A DNA stretch of 64,000 nt from Rossellomorea marisflavi (GTDB taxonomy: Bacteria > Bacillota > Bacilli > Bacillales > Bacillaceae_B): assembly GCF_022170785.1 (NCBI RefSeq), contig NZ_CP081870.1:2344001-2408000 (forward strand), in the 5' to 3' direction. The position numbers and the translations under genes were made by a program. The notes below the pieces were generated by a model. The model made no database searches. It was given only the letters and a program-made list of their open reading frames with translations, and had not been told where the DNA came from. Position 1 is the stretch's first letter. Each line of letters starts with the position of its first letter. Shown one piece after another: positions 26,239 to 34,877 of the stretch.

Positions 26239-26396
26239 TACTCCATGATGAAACCTTGCCGTCCGCTTTTCACATCCTGACAAAACGATGCCGCTGATGT
26301 AAACAAACCATTTTCGATTCGATTTCGATAGACGGAAACCACCAATGGAAACTGCTCTGGGTGAGGATCATGATGCTCACCCATCACGAAATTCAT
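26235..26396 (-). CDS. Uncharacterised 53-residue protein
   Basis: Small gene starting 15 bases after the cyclotransferase stop, in the same direction, probably translationally coupled; the upstream GGCAGG is a weak ribosome binding site. The product begins NFVMGEHHDPHPEQFPLVVS and continues with a VYRNRIENGLF segment and a final GRQGFIMEY. Codon use and amino-acid mix look like protein. No membrane segment; one cysteine. I do not recognise it. Confidence 0.55.
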   Translation of the reverse strand: MNFVMGEHHDPHPEQFPLVVSVYRNRIENGLFTSAASFCQDVKSGRQGFIMEY

Positions 26397-26411
26397 ATAG
26401 ATAACCTGCCC

Positions 26412-27302
26412 TCAGGCAGGATCCCGGTCCAACGCATGGACCTGATGAAGCATGGCACGAATCCGTTCTTCATCCATTCCGAGTCTCAAGAGCTGATCTT
26501 GCAGTTTACGATGATATTCCTCACTCACATAAGGGTGGCTCCCTCTCAGTATTTCAAGGGCATAATGTTCAGGCGGCAGGGTTTCAGGTGATTTCCGTTT
26601 TACGATGAATGTCAAGACGTCCTTATACACCCTTCCTTCGATCGTCACATCAAGAAACGCAGGCCGATACCAACCGGGGAGTACCCCTTCCCTTTCGAAC
26701 AGGTAATCGACTGCTTCCTGATTGACCCGGTAGACCACGCCTTCCATGACCTCTCCAGGAACTTCCGTGATATCCCCCCTGCCTCCATCACCCACGACGA
26801 AAGAGTAGTCCATTCGGAAATCTTGTACGATTCCTGCCCCGAGACAGTCCTGAAAGTGGATATGGACCCCTGCTTTTTTGAAACGTTCCTGATCCATGCA
26901 GGATCCGTAGGCGAAGTACAGGGTTTCAGACGGTCTGTTTTCGAGGAAAGTCTTCACTTTCCAGTCACCCGAAGGAATCACTGAACCTTGTGCGTCTTCA
27001 GATGCTGCAGCAAATACGGTAGCCACATGGCTTCCGTGATCGGTGACTACCGTCGCTTCCGTCTGTATTGCCTTGGCCGGGATCACTTCTTTCATTCTTT
27101 CAAGCTGGTCGATTATGGAACGATCGACCTCATACAATTCACCGTATACCTTCTCATTCCCAGCGGTCATGACAGGCTGCCCGTCTAATGACTCAATGAG
27201 CACCCCGTCCACGTACGCTTGGAGTGAAATGGTTCGGGGGTTTTGTAAAAGTGAATGATGGCATTCATGCTTTCTCAAATTCCCATAAACGAATATAAGC
27301 AT
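26412..27302 (-). CDS. Gamma-glutamylcyclotransferase-like protein, two AIG2/GGCT domains (YkqA-like)
   Basis: Protein of 296 residues with two copies of the AIG2/GGCT fold. Domain 1 starts LIFVYGNLRKHECHH and domain 2 starts LYFAYGSCMDQERFKKAG (about 150), both with the substrate-loop YGxx motif, followed by GYVYRV-like (VYRVNQEAVDYLFEREG) and PGWYRP. The family removes gamma-glutamyl groups as 5-oxoproline; B. subtilis YkqA has the same layout. GGAGGG lies seven bases before the ATG at 27302; an upstream GTG at 27317 is rejected. Followed closely by a 53-residue gene. Confidence 0.82.
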   Translation of the reverse strand: MLIFVYGNLRKHECHHSLLQNPRTISLQAYVDGVLIESLDGQPVMTAGNEKVYGELYEVDRSIIDQLERMKEVIPAKAIQTEATVVTDHGSHVATVFAAASEDAQGSVIPSGDWKVKTFLENRPSETLYFAYGSCMDQERFKKAGVHIHFQDCLGAGIVQDFRMDYSFVVGDGGRGDITEVPGEVMEGVVYRVNQEAVDYLFEREGVLPGWYRPAFLDVTIEGRVYKDVLTFIVKRKSPETLPPEHYALEILRGSHPYVSEEYHRKLQDQLLRLGMDEERIRAMLHQVHALDRDPA

Positions 27303-27418
27303 ATATGGTCCCTCCACTGGTTAAATTCATTGTACTCTGCTCATCCATCATATCACAGAAAAAGGACATTGGATTCCCATAACAGAAGCCAATGTCCACC
27401 CGTTAAATAAGTAAGCGA

Positions 27419-29065
27419 TTACATTTTGTTGGTATGGGAAATCGCCTTTTCACCCATTTCCCGTAAACGGAATTTCTGAATCTTCCCTGACGCTGTCATG
27501 GGATACGAATCAATGAACTCTATGAATTTTGGCACTTTGAACCGAGAAATCTTCCCTTTGCAAAAATCGCGGATTTCCTCTGATGTGCACACTAGACCAG
27601 GCTTGAGGATCACCCATGCAATCACTTCTTCTCCAAATGTTTCATCCGGAACCCCGGTGACCTGTACGTCCAACACCTTCGGATGGGAATATAAAAATTC
27701 TTCGATTTCCCTTGGATAAATATTCTCACCGCCCCTGATGATCATATCTTTGAGCCTTCCCGTGATCCTGCAATACCCCTCTTTATCCATGACGGCCAGA
27801 TCTCCCGTATGGAGCCACCCTTCCTCATCTATGGCCAGGGAGGTCGCCTGTTCATTTTTGTAATATCCCTTCATGACATGATACCCCCGAGTGCACAGTT
27901 CACCCTGTTGACCCGGACCCAGTGATTTTCCTGTAGCAGGATCGATGACTTTCACTTCGACATCGGGTAGGGCCCGCCCGACCGTTTCCACCTTCACATT
28001 CAAAGGATCATCTGTCCGGGTCTGTGTGATGACCGGGGAAGATTCCGTCTGACCATAAGCGATAGTGATTTCTTCAGCACCCATTCGCTCCATGACCCCT
28101 TTCATCACTTCCACGGGACAATTGCTTCCTGCCATGATACCGGTCCTGAGAGTTGAAAGATCATATTCGTGGAATTCAGGGAGATTCAATTCAGCGATGA
28201 ACATCGTCGGAACCCCGTGTAGCCCTGTACAACGTTCAGATTCAACGGTGCGGAGGACTTCTGCCGGACTGAATTCCTGAACGGGTACCATGGCTGCCCC
28301 TACGGAAACACATGCCATCGTTCCAAGTACACAACCGAAGCAGTGAAAAAACGGAACCGGAATACATAGGCGATCCATTTCAGTCAGATCCATGCACCTT
28401 GCGATATTATATCCATTATTCACAATGTTGGAGTGCGTAAGCATGACTCCTTTGGGAAATCCCGTGGTACCAGATGTATATTGCATATTGATCACATCAT
28501 CAGGTTGGCACTCGGCCATCCGTGCGTTCAGTTCTTCGTCAACCTCCTCTTCGCCGAGCTTCATGATATCGTCCCAGGCATACGTTCCTGGATAACGCTG
28601 ATCGCCGAGGACGATGACATTCTTCAATTTTGGGAGAGCTGCGCTTTCCAGCTGACCTGGGATCGCGTCCTTAAGCTCCGGACAGATATCATAGAGCATG
28701 TCAATATAAGAAGTTGTTCGGTAACCTTCCATCAATATGATGGAACCGCTATCCGATTGCTCAAGCAGGTACTTCAATTCTTCCCTCTGATAATTGGTGT
28801 TCACCGTGACTAGGACTGCCCCCATTTTCCCTGTAGAAAACTGGCTGATGAGCCACTCAGGAGTGTTTGTCGCCCAGATGGCCATATGATCTCCTTTGTT
28901 GATGCCAAGCTTCATGAATCCTTTTGCTGCTTGACGGCAAAGATCATCAAAGCGGGAGTACGTCCATCTCAACCCTCGATCTGCATACACCACCGCATCC
29001 CGATCGGGGAAAAGCGCCGCTTTTTCTTCAAGAAGCGTCCCGATTGTTTTTGTTAAAACCGCCAC
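27419..29065 (-). CDS. AMP-binding acyl-CoA synthetase (medium/long-chain type, YngI-like)
   Basis: Adenylate-forming enzyme of 548 residues that activates a carboxylic acid to acyl-AMP and then acyl-CoA. The P-loop-like A3 motif is MQYTSGTTGFPKGVMLTH and A5 is YGQTESSP. A7/A8 read GWLHTGDLAVMDKEGYCRIT and GRLKDMIIRGGENIYPREIE. The A10 lysine lies in MTASGKIQKFRLRE. The GTG at 29065 sits six bases after GGGAGGGG; the TTG at 29071 is too close. The promoter is TTGAAA-16-TAATAT. Close in size and motif detail to B. subtilis YngI; the preferred acid is uncertain. Confidence 0.9.
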   Translation of the reverse strand: MAVLTKTIGTLLEEKAALFPDRDAVVYADRGLRWTYSRFDDLCRQAAKGFMKLGINKGDHMAIWATNTPEWLISQFSTGKMGAVLVTVNTNYQREELKYLLEQSDSGSIILMEGYRTTSYIDMLYDICPELKDAIPGQLESAALPKLKNVIVLGDQRYPGTYAWDDIMKLGEEEVDEELNARMAECQPDDVINMQYTSGTTGFPKGVMLTHSNIVNNGYNIARCMDLTEMDRLCIPVPFFHCFGCVLGTMACVSVGAAMVPVQEFSPAEVLRTVESERCTGLHGVPTMFIAELNLPEFHEYDLSTLRTGIMAGSNCPVEVMKGVMERMGAEEITIAYGQTESSPVITQTRTDDPLNVKVETVGRALPDVEVKVIDPATGKSLGPGQQGELCTRGYHVMKGYYKNEQATSLAIDEEGWLHTGDLAVMDKEGYCRITGRLKDMIIRGGENIYPREIEEFLYSHPKVLDVQVTGVPDETFGEEVIAWVILKPGLVCTSEEIRDFCKGKISRFKVPKFIEFIDSYPMTASGKIQKFRLREMGEKAISHTNKM

Positions 29066-29109
29066 ATACAACCCCTCCCAAATATGTAAATACAGCTCTT
29101 ACGTGAGTA

Positions 29110-29137
29110 ATATTATCATAAAAATTAGAATTTTCAA
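29110..29137 (-). promoter_or_regulatory. Promoter of the acyl-CoA synthetase gene
   Basis: Minus-strand TTGAAA (29132-29137) and TAATAT (29110-29115), 16-base spacer. Confidence 0.55.
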
Positions 29138-29326
29138 ATAAAAAAAGGTATAATCGCAACTTTTTCAGGAAATGTTTATATGTCTAACTGCTGGCTCCCA
29201 GGCTCCGCCCTTACCCATGATTCAACCCTTCTAAACACGTTTCAACAATTCAAGTCAAAACCCGACTTAAGTTGTATTTTCAAAAAACCCCTTTTCAAAA
29301 GAAGTGAATGTATGTAGAATAAATAG

Positions 29327-29350
29327 AAAATATAGAACATTCTATATTTT
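29327..29350. promoter_or_regulatory. Perfect 24-bp AT-rich palindrome upstream of sda
   Basis: AAAATATAGAA and TTCTATATTTT are exact inverted arms of 11 bases separated by CA. The element ends 23 bases before the sda start, between a possible -10 (TAGAAT, 29316-29321) and the ribosome binding site. It looks like an operator or an mRNA hairpin in the leader. Confidence 0.6.
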
Positions 29351-29373
29351 AAACATTTCCTGGGAGGTTGCTC

Positions 29374-29508
29374 ATGAAAATTTTAAGTAATGAACAGTTG
29401 GTCGCAGCGTATCGGAATGCTGAAAAGCAGGGGAATGATCAGGATTGGATTATGCTCCTGAAGAAAGAAATTCGAAACCGTGGACTGAGGCCTTTTAGGA
29501 AATCGTGA
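29374..29508 (+). CDS. sda: Sda, inhibitor of sporulation histidine kinases
   Basis: Helical-hairpin protein of 44 residues. B. subtilis Sda (46-52 residues) binds KinA/KinB and blocks autophosphorylation when replication is perturbed. The sequence KILSNEQLVAAYRNAEKQG then WIMLLKKEIRNRGL fits the family: LS-x-E-L at the N-terminus, and L-x-x-E-I-x-x-R-x-L in helix 2. GGGAGG lies seven bases before the ATG and a strong terminator follows. No TTATCCACA-type DnaA boxes were seen nearby, unlike B. subtilis; instead there is a palindrome just upstream. Confidence 0.88.
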   Translation: MKILSNEQLVAAYRNAEKQGNDQDWIMLLKKEIRNRGLRPFRKS

Positions 29509-29527
29509 TGAGACATTGAATGAGGAG

Positions 29528-29562
29528 GGTGAAGACAAATTTGTCTTCACCTTTTATTTTTG
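29528..29562 (+). terminator. Terminator of sda
   Basis: GGTGAAGACAAA and TTTGTCTTCACC form a 12-bp stem followed by TTTTATTTTT. Confidence 0.88.
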
Positions 29563-29568
29563 TAAAGC

Positions 29569-29667
29569 TCACCTTTCTTTACTTCCTTTCTTCCATTGTT
29601 CTTCCCCGATGATTCCAAGCTTATGAAACAAATAAGAATAGTAGTATACCTTTTTCTTCACTTTCAT
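29569..29667 (-). CDS. Candidate 30-32-residue basic, tyrosine-rich protein
   Basis: Minus-strand frame with AAAGGAGG directly upstream. The ATG at 29667 is only two bases from it; the GTG at 29661 is eight bases away and is the better start. The product has a lysine-rich N-terminus, then VYYYSYLFHKLGIIGEEQW and KKGSKER. It could form one amphipathic helix. Downstream, the sda terminator lacks a T-run in this direction. Family not recognised. Confidence 0.45.
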   Translation of the reverse strand: MKVKKKVYYYSYLFHKLGIIGEEQWKKGSKER

Positions 29668-29735
29668 CGCCTCCTTTTCCCTTATCCAAAACTATTGGTT
29701 TTAATCATATTTTATGCATTTATACAAGTTTTAGT

Positions 29736-29769
29736 GCAAAAAAAATCCGATGCCCCACTGGGGCACCGG
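29736..29769 (-). terminator. Terminator of the odhAB operon
   Basis: Minus-strand CCGGTGCCCC and GGGGCATCGG pair around AGT and are followed by eight T residues. Confidence 0.88.
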
Positions 29770-29802
29770 CAATACATTCATCAGTTCAATTAAAAATCAG
29801 AA

Positions 29803-31041
29803 TCAGCCTTCAAGCAGAAGGTCTTCAGGATTTTCAAGCAGTTCCTTCACCATGGCGAGGAAGCCTACTGCTTCTTTACCATCTATGATTCTATGATCAT
29901 AGGATAGGGCAACGTACATCATCGGACGGTTTTCCATTGTATCCTTATCGATTGCCATCGGACGTAGCTGGATCTTGTGCATTCCTAGGATCCCTACTTG
30001 AGGTCCATTCAGGATCGGAGTCGAAAGAAGTGATCCGAAGACACCTCCATTGGTGATGGTGAAAGATCCACCTTGGAGATCGGCAAGGGCAAGCTTGTTT
30101 TTCCTTGCTTTGGTTGCAAGCTCCATGATTTCTCCTTCGATTTCCGCAAAGTTTTTGCGCTCACAGTCTCGGACCACTGGTACAACCAGTCCATCTTCTG
30201 TTGAGACAGCAACACCGACATCATAGAACTTTTTGAGGACAATTTCATCTCCATCGATCTCAGCATTGACATATGGATACTTTTTAAGGGCAGCAACAAC
30301 CGCTTTTGTGAAGAAGCTCATGAATCCGAGTCTTACATCGTGGTCTTCAAAGAATTTGTCCTTCTTACGCTTCCTTAGCTCCATGACAGCCGTCATATCG
30401 ATTTCGTTAAATGTCGTAAGCATGGCAGCAGTCTGTTGGACTTCAACCAGCCTTTTTGCAATGGTCTGGCGGCGGCGTGACATTTTTTCGCGTTCAACCG
30501 GTTTACCATTATCAGATTTCGGAGCTTTTTTAGCTTCTGGAGCAGGCTTGGCCGGTGCAGAAGCAGGCTTGTTCCCATAGGCTTCGATATCCTGCTTGCG
30601 CACCCTTCCCAGTGGATCTGTAGGTACGTCGGAAAGATCGATCCCTTTTTCCCTCGCTAGCTTGCGTGCAGCAGGAGACGCAATCGGACGATTCTTCTTC
30701 TCGGTCGCTGCCGGCTCTTCTTTGGCAGGTTCCTGCTTTTGATCCTTCTGTTCAGGGGCTTCGGCTTTCTCTTCCGCTTTCTCCTCAGATGGGGCCGGGG
30801 CTTCCCCGCCTTCACCGACGACTGCGATGACTTGGCCTACCTCAACGGTATCTCCCTCTTCGGCTTTCAGTTCTTGGATCGTTCCCGCTTCTTCAGAGAT
30901 GACTTCCACGTTTACTTTATCGGTTTCCAACTCTACGATATATTCGCCTTTTTCCACGTAGTCGCCCGGCTGTTTCAGCCACTGGGCGATTGTACCTTCT
31001 GTAATGGATTCTGCTAATTCTGGAACTTTGATTTCTGCCAC
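29803..31041 (-). CDS. odhB: Dihydrolipoyl succinyltransferase, E2 of 2-oxoglutarate dehydrogenase
   Basis: TCA-cycle E2 subunit of 412 residues. The lipoyl domain has the modified lysine in [11 protein letters not shown] (about 43). An Ala/Pro/Glu/Lys-rich linker follows (about 80-115), then the peripheral subunit-binding domain ([20 protein letters not shown]) and a second linker. The catalytic domain ends with [16 protein letters not shown] containing the H-x3-D motif. It is 19 bases downstream of odhA, in the usual A-B order. Confidence 0.96.
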   Translation of the reverse strand: MAEIKVPELAESITEGTIAQWLKQPGDYVEKGEYIVELETDKVNVEVISEEAGTIQELKAEEGDTVEVGQVIAVVGEGGEAPAPSEEKAEEKAEAPEQKDQKQEPAKEEPAATEKKNRPIASPAARKLAREKGIDLSDVPTDPLGRVRKQDIEAYGNKPASAPAKPAPEAKKAPKSDNGKPVEREKMSRRRQTIAKRLVEVQQTAAMLTTFNEIDMTAVMELRKRKKDKFFEDHDVRLGFMSFFTKAVVAALKKYPYVNAEIDGDEIVLKKFYDVGVAVSTEDGLVVPVVRDCERKNFAEIEGEIMELATKARKNKLALADLQGGSFTITNGGVFGSLLSTPILNGPQVGILGMHKIQLRPMAIDKDTMENRPMMYVALSYDHRIIDGKEAVGFLAMVKELLENPEDLLLEG

Positions 31042-31060
31042 TGTGATGTCCTCCTCTTTC

Positions 31061-33910
31061 TTATCGGGTTAACGCTTCGTTCAGGATACGTGATTGTTCT
31101 TTTTTGTGTACGGTCGCTTCGCCTTCAGACGGACTTGATCGCCTTCTCCTGCCGACATAATGAACGCTTACTCCCTCTGGTGCAAGCTCCCTCAGGCGCG
31201 GTTCTGCAAATGACCATGCACCCATATTTTTCGGTTCTTCCTGAATCCAGACAATCTCTTTCAGGTTCGGGTATCTTTCAAGGATTGTTGCGATATCCTG
31301 ATTAGGGAATGGATACACTTCCTCTACTCGAAGGATATGAAGCCAATCCAGACCTTCCATTTCACCTAGTTTTTCTTCAAGGTCGATGGTGATTTTTCCG
31401 CTTCCGAGGATGATGCGTTCCACGGCTTCATGATTTTCACCCGTACCCTTTTGTTCGAGGACGGAATGGAACTCGCCTCCTGCCAACTCTTCTGCCGTAA
31501 CGGATGCATGTTGATTCCGTAGCAGGCTCTTCGGTGTCATGACCACGAGCGGCCTTACCTCTTCTTTCTGCAAAATCGCAGCCTGCCTTCTCAACAGGTG
31601 GAAGTACTGACCTGAAGTCGAACAGTTCGCAACCGTCCAGTTGTACTCACCGCCAAGCTGCAGGAAGCGTTCCATACGTGCGCTGGAATGCTCCGGTCCC
31701 TGCCCTTCATAGGCATGAGGGAGAAGCAGGACCAGTCCTGATTTTTGTCCCCATTTAGCACGGCCTGCCGAGATGAACTGATCGAACATCACCTGGGCCA
31801 TGTTGGAGAAGTCGCCGAACTGTGCTTCCCATAGAACCAGGGTTTCAGGGGCAAATACGTTATAACCATATTCATATCCGACAACGGCCGTTTCAGTAAG
31901 AGGGCTGTTGTGAACAACGAATGAAGCATGTGTTTCTTTCAGATTATGAAGGGGGATATACTCTTTACCGGACTGTTCATCATGCAGGACAAGATGACGC
32001 TGGGCGAACGTTCCCCTTTCGGAATCCTGACCGGTAAGTCGAATCGGAGTCCCATCCTTCAAGATGCTTGCAAAAGCAAGGGTCTCTGCATGGGCCCAAT
32101 CGATCTTCCCTTTCCCTTCAAACGCAAGTCCCCTACGCTGAAGGATTTTCCCAAGCTTCTTGAAGACATTGAATCCTTCCGGCCACTGAAGCATTTCATC
32201 GTTCAAGCCCTTCAAGAAAGCAGGGTCGACTGACGTCTTGATCTCTGGCAGGCCATTCGCAACGAATTCAGGAGGAGCGAGGATTGTATCTGGATCATCA
32301 TCTTTTGCTGGGACCTTGTCATAAGCAGCCTTCAGCATATCTTCGATTTCTTTATCCATTGCAGCAATTTCGTCTTTACTCACAATTCCTTCAGATAGCA
32401 ACTTTTCCGCGAAAAGTTGCTTTACATTCGGATGTTTGTGAATGATCTTGTACATCAACGGATTCGTGACCATCGGTTCATCCATCTCATTGTGTCCGAA
32501 GCGGCGGTACCCGATCAGGTCGATGACGAAATCCTTTCCGAACGTCTTACGGTATTCATACGCAAGGACCGCTGCCGTCAGGCATGCTTCAGGGTCATCT
32601 GCATTCACATGGACGATCGGCACCTCGAATCCTTTTGCCGTATCGGATGCGTATTTCGTCGATCTTGAATCCCTGCTTTCCGTCGTAAATCCAATCATAT
32701 TATTAGCGATCAAATGAATCGATCCGCCTGTACCATAGCCGCGCAGCCTACTCATGTTCAGCGTTTCGGCCACGACTCCCTGACCAGGGAATGCGGCATC
32801 ACCGTGGATCATGATGGCATACGATGTTTCCGGGGATTGTTCCGGATAACCCTTATCTTCCCTTGTCTCCTGTGCTGCCCTTGTGTATCCTGCAACGATC
32901 GGACTCACCACTTCAAGGTGACTCGGATTATTGGCTAGTGTCACCCTTGCGCGAGCCGTCGGAAGCTGTCGGGGTGATATCTCACGGTCTGCACCGAGGT
33001 GATATTTGACATCCCCTGTCCATCCGAACGTAATCCCAATTGAACCTTCTGATGGAATGAGGTCTTTACTCGGGGCGTGCTGGAACTCCGCGAAGATCAT
33101 TTCATACGGTTTGCCGACCACATGGGCAAGGACATTCAGGCGACCACGGTGGGCCATGCCAATATTGACCGTCTTGGCACCGGCCTCAACGGAGTGGCGT
33201 ACCATCTCGTCGAGGAGGGGAACCATCGTATCAAGACCTTCGATCGAGAAGCGCTTCTGTCCTACGAATGTGCGATGAATGAACTTTTCAAAACCATCCA
33301 CTTCGGCAAGTCTCCTTAAAAGGAGCAGCTTCTGATCTTTCGTCAATTTCGGGAAGAACTGACCTGACTCGATTTTCTCACGCAGCCAATTCTTTTCTTC
33401 TAGCTCGTGCACATGCGCATATTCATAGGCAAGTTTTTTCGTATATACCTTCTTCAGATGTTTGATGGCCAGAAGTCCGTCCGTGACATGTTCCGGTGCG
33501 TCAGGACATAGGAAATCAACCGGTATCTTCTTGAGATCCTCTTCGGTCAAGTCGAATGCGGAAAGATCAATTCTTCTCGTATCCTTCTCCCGGTCATTAA
33601 GAGGATTGATATCGGCTGCCAAATGGCCATATGTACGGATGTTGTCGGCCAGTTTGACGGCCGCCACCATCTTGCTCAGTTCTGTCGGCTGTGCCGGCAG
33701 GGAAAACGAAGCGTCGGCTGATTGGGCATCTGCCAAGACTTGTGCGTCTTCAGCTTTCGGTGGGCCCCATTGATCAAAAAGTTCTTTCAGCTCTGGATCT
33801 ACTGCATCGGGATCCTGCAGATATTCTTCAAACACTTCGATCACATAGCCAAGATTGGGTCCATAAAACGATTCCCATGGTCCACCCTGATTGGTCGATT
33901 GCTTTTTCAT
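31061..33910 (-). CDS. odhA: 2-oxoglutarate dehydrogenase E1 component
   Basis: Thiamine-diphosphate enzyme of 949 residues that decarboxylates 2-oxoglutarate (B. subtilis OdhA 944). Visible are the N-terminal [58 protein letters not shown] (the TPP-binding region), and [20 protein letters not shown] of the pyrimidine domain, with [20 protein letters not shown] later. GGAGG precedes the ATG. A cre-like site lies about 100 bases upstream. Forms the complex with the following E2 gene; E3 is not in this window. Confidence 0.97.
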   Translation of the reverse strand: MKKQSTNQGGPWESFYGPNLGYVIEVFEEYLQDPDAVDPELKELFDQWGPPKAEDAQVLADAQSADASFSLPAQPTELSKMVAAVKLADNIRTYGHLAADINPLNDREKDTRRIDLSAFDLTEEDLKKIPVDFLCPDAPEHVTDGLLAIKHLKKVYTKKLAYEYAHVHELEEKNWLREKIESGQFFPKLTKDQKLLLLRRLAEVDGFEKFIHRTFVGQKRFSIEGLDTMVPLLDEMVRHSVEAGAKTVNIGMAHRGRLNVLAHVVGKPYEMIFAEFQHAPSKDLIPSEGSIGITFGWTGDVKYHLGADREISPRQLPTARARVTLANNPSHLEVVSPIVAGYTRAAQETREDKGYPEQSPETSYAIMIHGDAAFPGQGVVAETLNMSRLRGYGTGGSIHLIANNMIGFTTESRDSRSTKYASDTAKGFEVPIVHVNADDPEACLTAAVLAYEYRKTFGKDFVIDLIGYRRFGHNEMDEPMVTNPLMYKIIHKHPNVKQLFAEKLLSEGIVSKDEIAAMDKEIEDMLKAAYDKVPAKDDDPDTILAPPEFVANGLPEIKTSVDPAFLKGLNDEMLQWPEGFNVFKKLGKILQRRGLAFEGKGKIDWAHAETLAFASILKDGTPIRLTGQDSERGTFAQRHLVLHDEQSGKEYIPLHNLKETHASFVVHNSPLTETAVVGYEYGYNVFAPETLVLWEAQFGDFSNMAQVMFDQFISAGRAKWGQKSGLVLLLPHAYEGQGPEHSSARMERFLQLGGEYNWTVANCSTSGQYFHLLRRQAAILQKEEVRPLVVMTPKSLLRNQHASVTAEELAGGEFHSVLEQKGTGENHEAVERIILGSGKITIDLEEKLGEMEGLDWLHILRVEEVYPFPNQDIATILERYPNLKEIVWIQEEPKNMGAWSFAEPRLRELAPEGVSVHYVGRRRRSSPSEGEATVHKKEQSRILNEALTR

Positions 33911-34392
33911 CGTGAAAAACCTCCAACTGATTTGCCACTTAGTATTATTTGGATATCATGTATTCATCCCAATTCATATTATGGAAGAATAGTAAAATTT
34001 GTTCGTATAAAACGCTTACAAGGATATTTTATCACTGTAAAGGACTATTATAAAGCCCTTAAATCAAATTTCTCAAAATTTTTACTCTACAGTTCTTAAG
34101 GTGTGGAATTTCTTTGAGAAGGCCATCTCCCCTTTATTCCCATAATGTCATTTAGTTGATGCGTCAATTAACCCATTATTCTGAAATAATTTTATGTGAA
34201 GCGCTTACTATTCTTGCTCATCATGTATGAGGTGATAGACTTTTTTCATAAACCATCTTACTACTCTTCCTAAAAAAAACCAAACAATTTTTACTGAATT
34301 TCAGCAATTTTTGAGTTTGTCAGTCTGCGAACCTTCCGCCCATCGATGAATAGAATGTCTTAAGTGAATGATCCAAGAAATGAGGTGCGACG
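33911..34392. other. 482-base intergenic region between divergent odhA and the Hsp20-like gene
   Basis: Very AT-rich. Holds the cre-like site, a possible odhA promoter (minus-strand TTGGGA near 33968-33973 with AATAAT about 17 bases on) and, near 34195-34211, a second half-matching GAAGCGCTTAC motif. No coding frame with a ribosome binding site was seen. No clear sigma-K promoter for the Hsp20-like gene was found. Confidence 0.5.
34007..34021 (-). promoter_or_regulatory. Candidate CcpA cre site upstream of odhA
   Basis: Minus-strand TTGTAAGCGTTTTAT fits the cre consensus WTGNAANCGNWNNCW with one mismatch (A for C at position 14). Lies about 97 bases before the odhA start. Carbon catabolite repression of odhAB would be expected from B. 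subtilis practice. Confidence 0.5.
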
Positions 34393-34866
34393 ATGTTTCC
34401 ATGGAACGTATTCCCCTTTATGAAAGGGATGAAACAGAATATGAATCCTCAGGAAGTGGATTCATACGTACAGGACATGATGAAAAAAATGTTTCCCGGC
34501 GGATTCGAGAGCATGATGAATGCCAACAGCACCATGGGCGGGGCCTCACCCCAGCATACGCCCCATCAAAGCAGCGAACAGAGTGTAAGCATCCCTGCAC
34601 ATGTGTTTGAATCCTTCGAGGATGTGTATGTCCGTTTTGAATTAAAAGATGAGGGACTGATGAAAAAGGTAAAAATTTATCACACCTCCAATCAGGCCAT
34701 CATAGAAAACATCCCCTCCGACGGGGACCGCCAAGTCATGACACTTCCTTGTCTCGTGAAGAAAAAAGGGGCCTCTGCACACTTTCGTGACGGTATCCTG
34801 GAGGTGAAAATCCCTAAAAGCACAGATATGCAGTTTACAGAAATAGACGTCTCAGATCGATACTGA
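34393..34866 (+). CDS. Hsp20-like spore protein (GerT/CotP-type)
   Basis: Protein of 157 residues with an alpha-crystallin-like C-terminal domain (about 60-155): VSIPAHVFESFEDVYVRFEL, KIYHTSNQAIIENIPS and HFRDGILEVKIPKS, where the last matches the family's GxLxVxIPK strand. The Met/Pro/Gly-rich N-terminus (FPWNVFPFMKGMKQNM) resembles GerT and related small coat proteins of Bacillus spores. GAGGTG precedes the ATG. A sporulation role is inferred from similarity only. Confidence 0.72.
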   Translation: MFPWNVFPFMKGMKQNMNPQEVDSYVQDMMKKMFPGGFESMMNANSTMGGASPQHTPHQSSEQSVSIPAHVFESFEDVYVRFELKDEGLMKKVKIYHTSNQAIIENIPSDGDRQVMTLPCLVKKKGASAHFRDGILEVKIPKSTDMQFTEIDVSDRY

Positions 34867-34873
34867 GACGTCT
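34845..34873. terminator. Inverted repeat at the end of the Hsp20-like gene
   Basis: AGACGTCTCAG and CTGAGACGTCT form an 11-bp stem that includes the stop codon. Long T-runs are absent, so it is a weak bidirectional terminator between convergent genes. Confidence 0.55.
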
Positions 34874-34877
34874 AGGA

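Noticed and set aside
34195..34211. Second cre-like motif (GAAGCGCTTAC)
   Set aside because: Only one half-site fits; at least three mismatches to the consensus.
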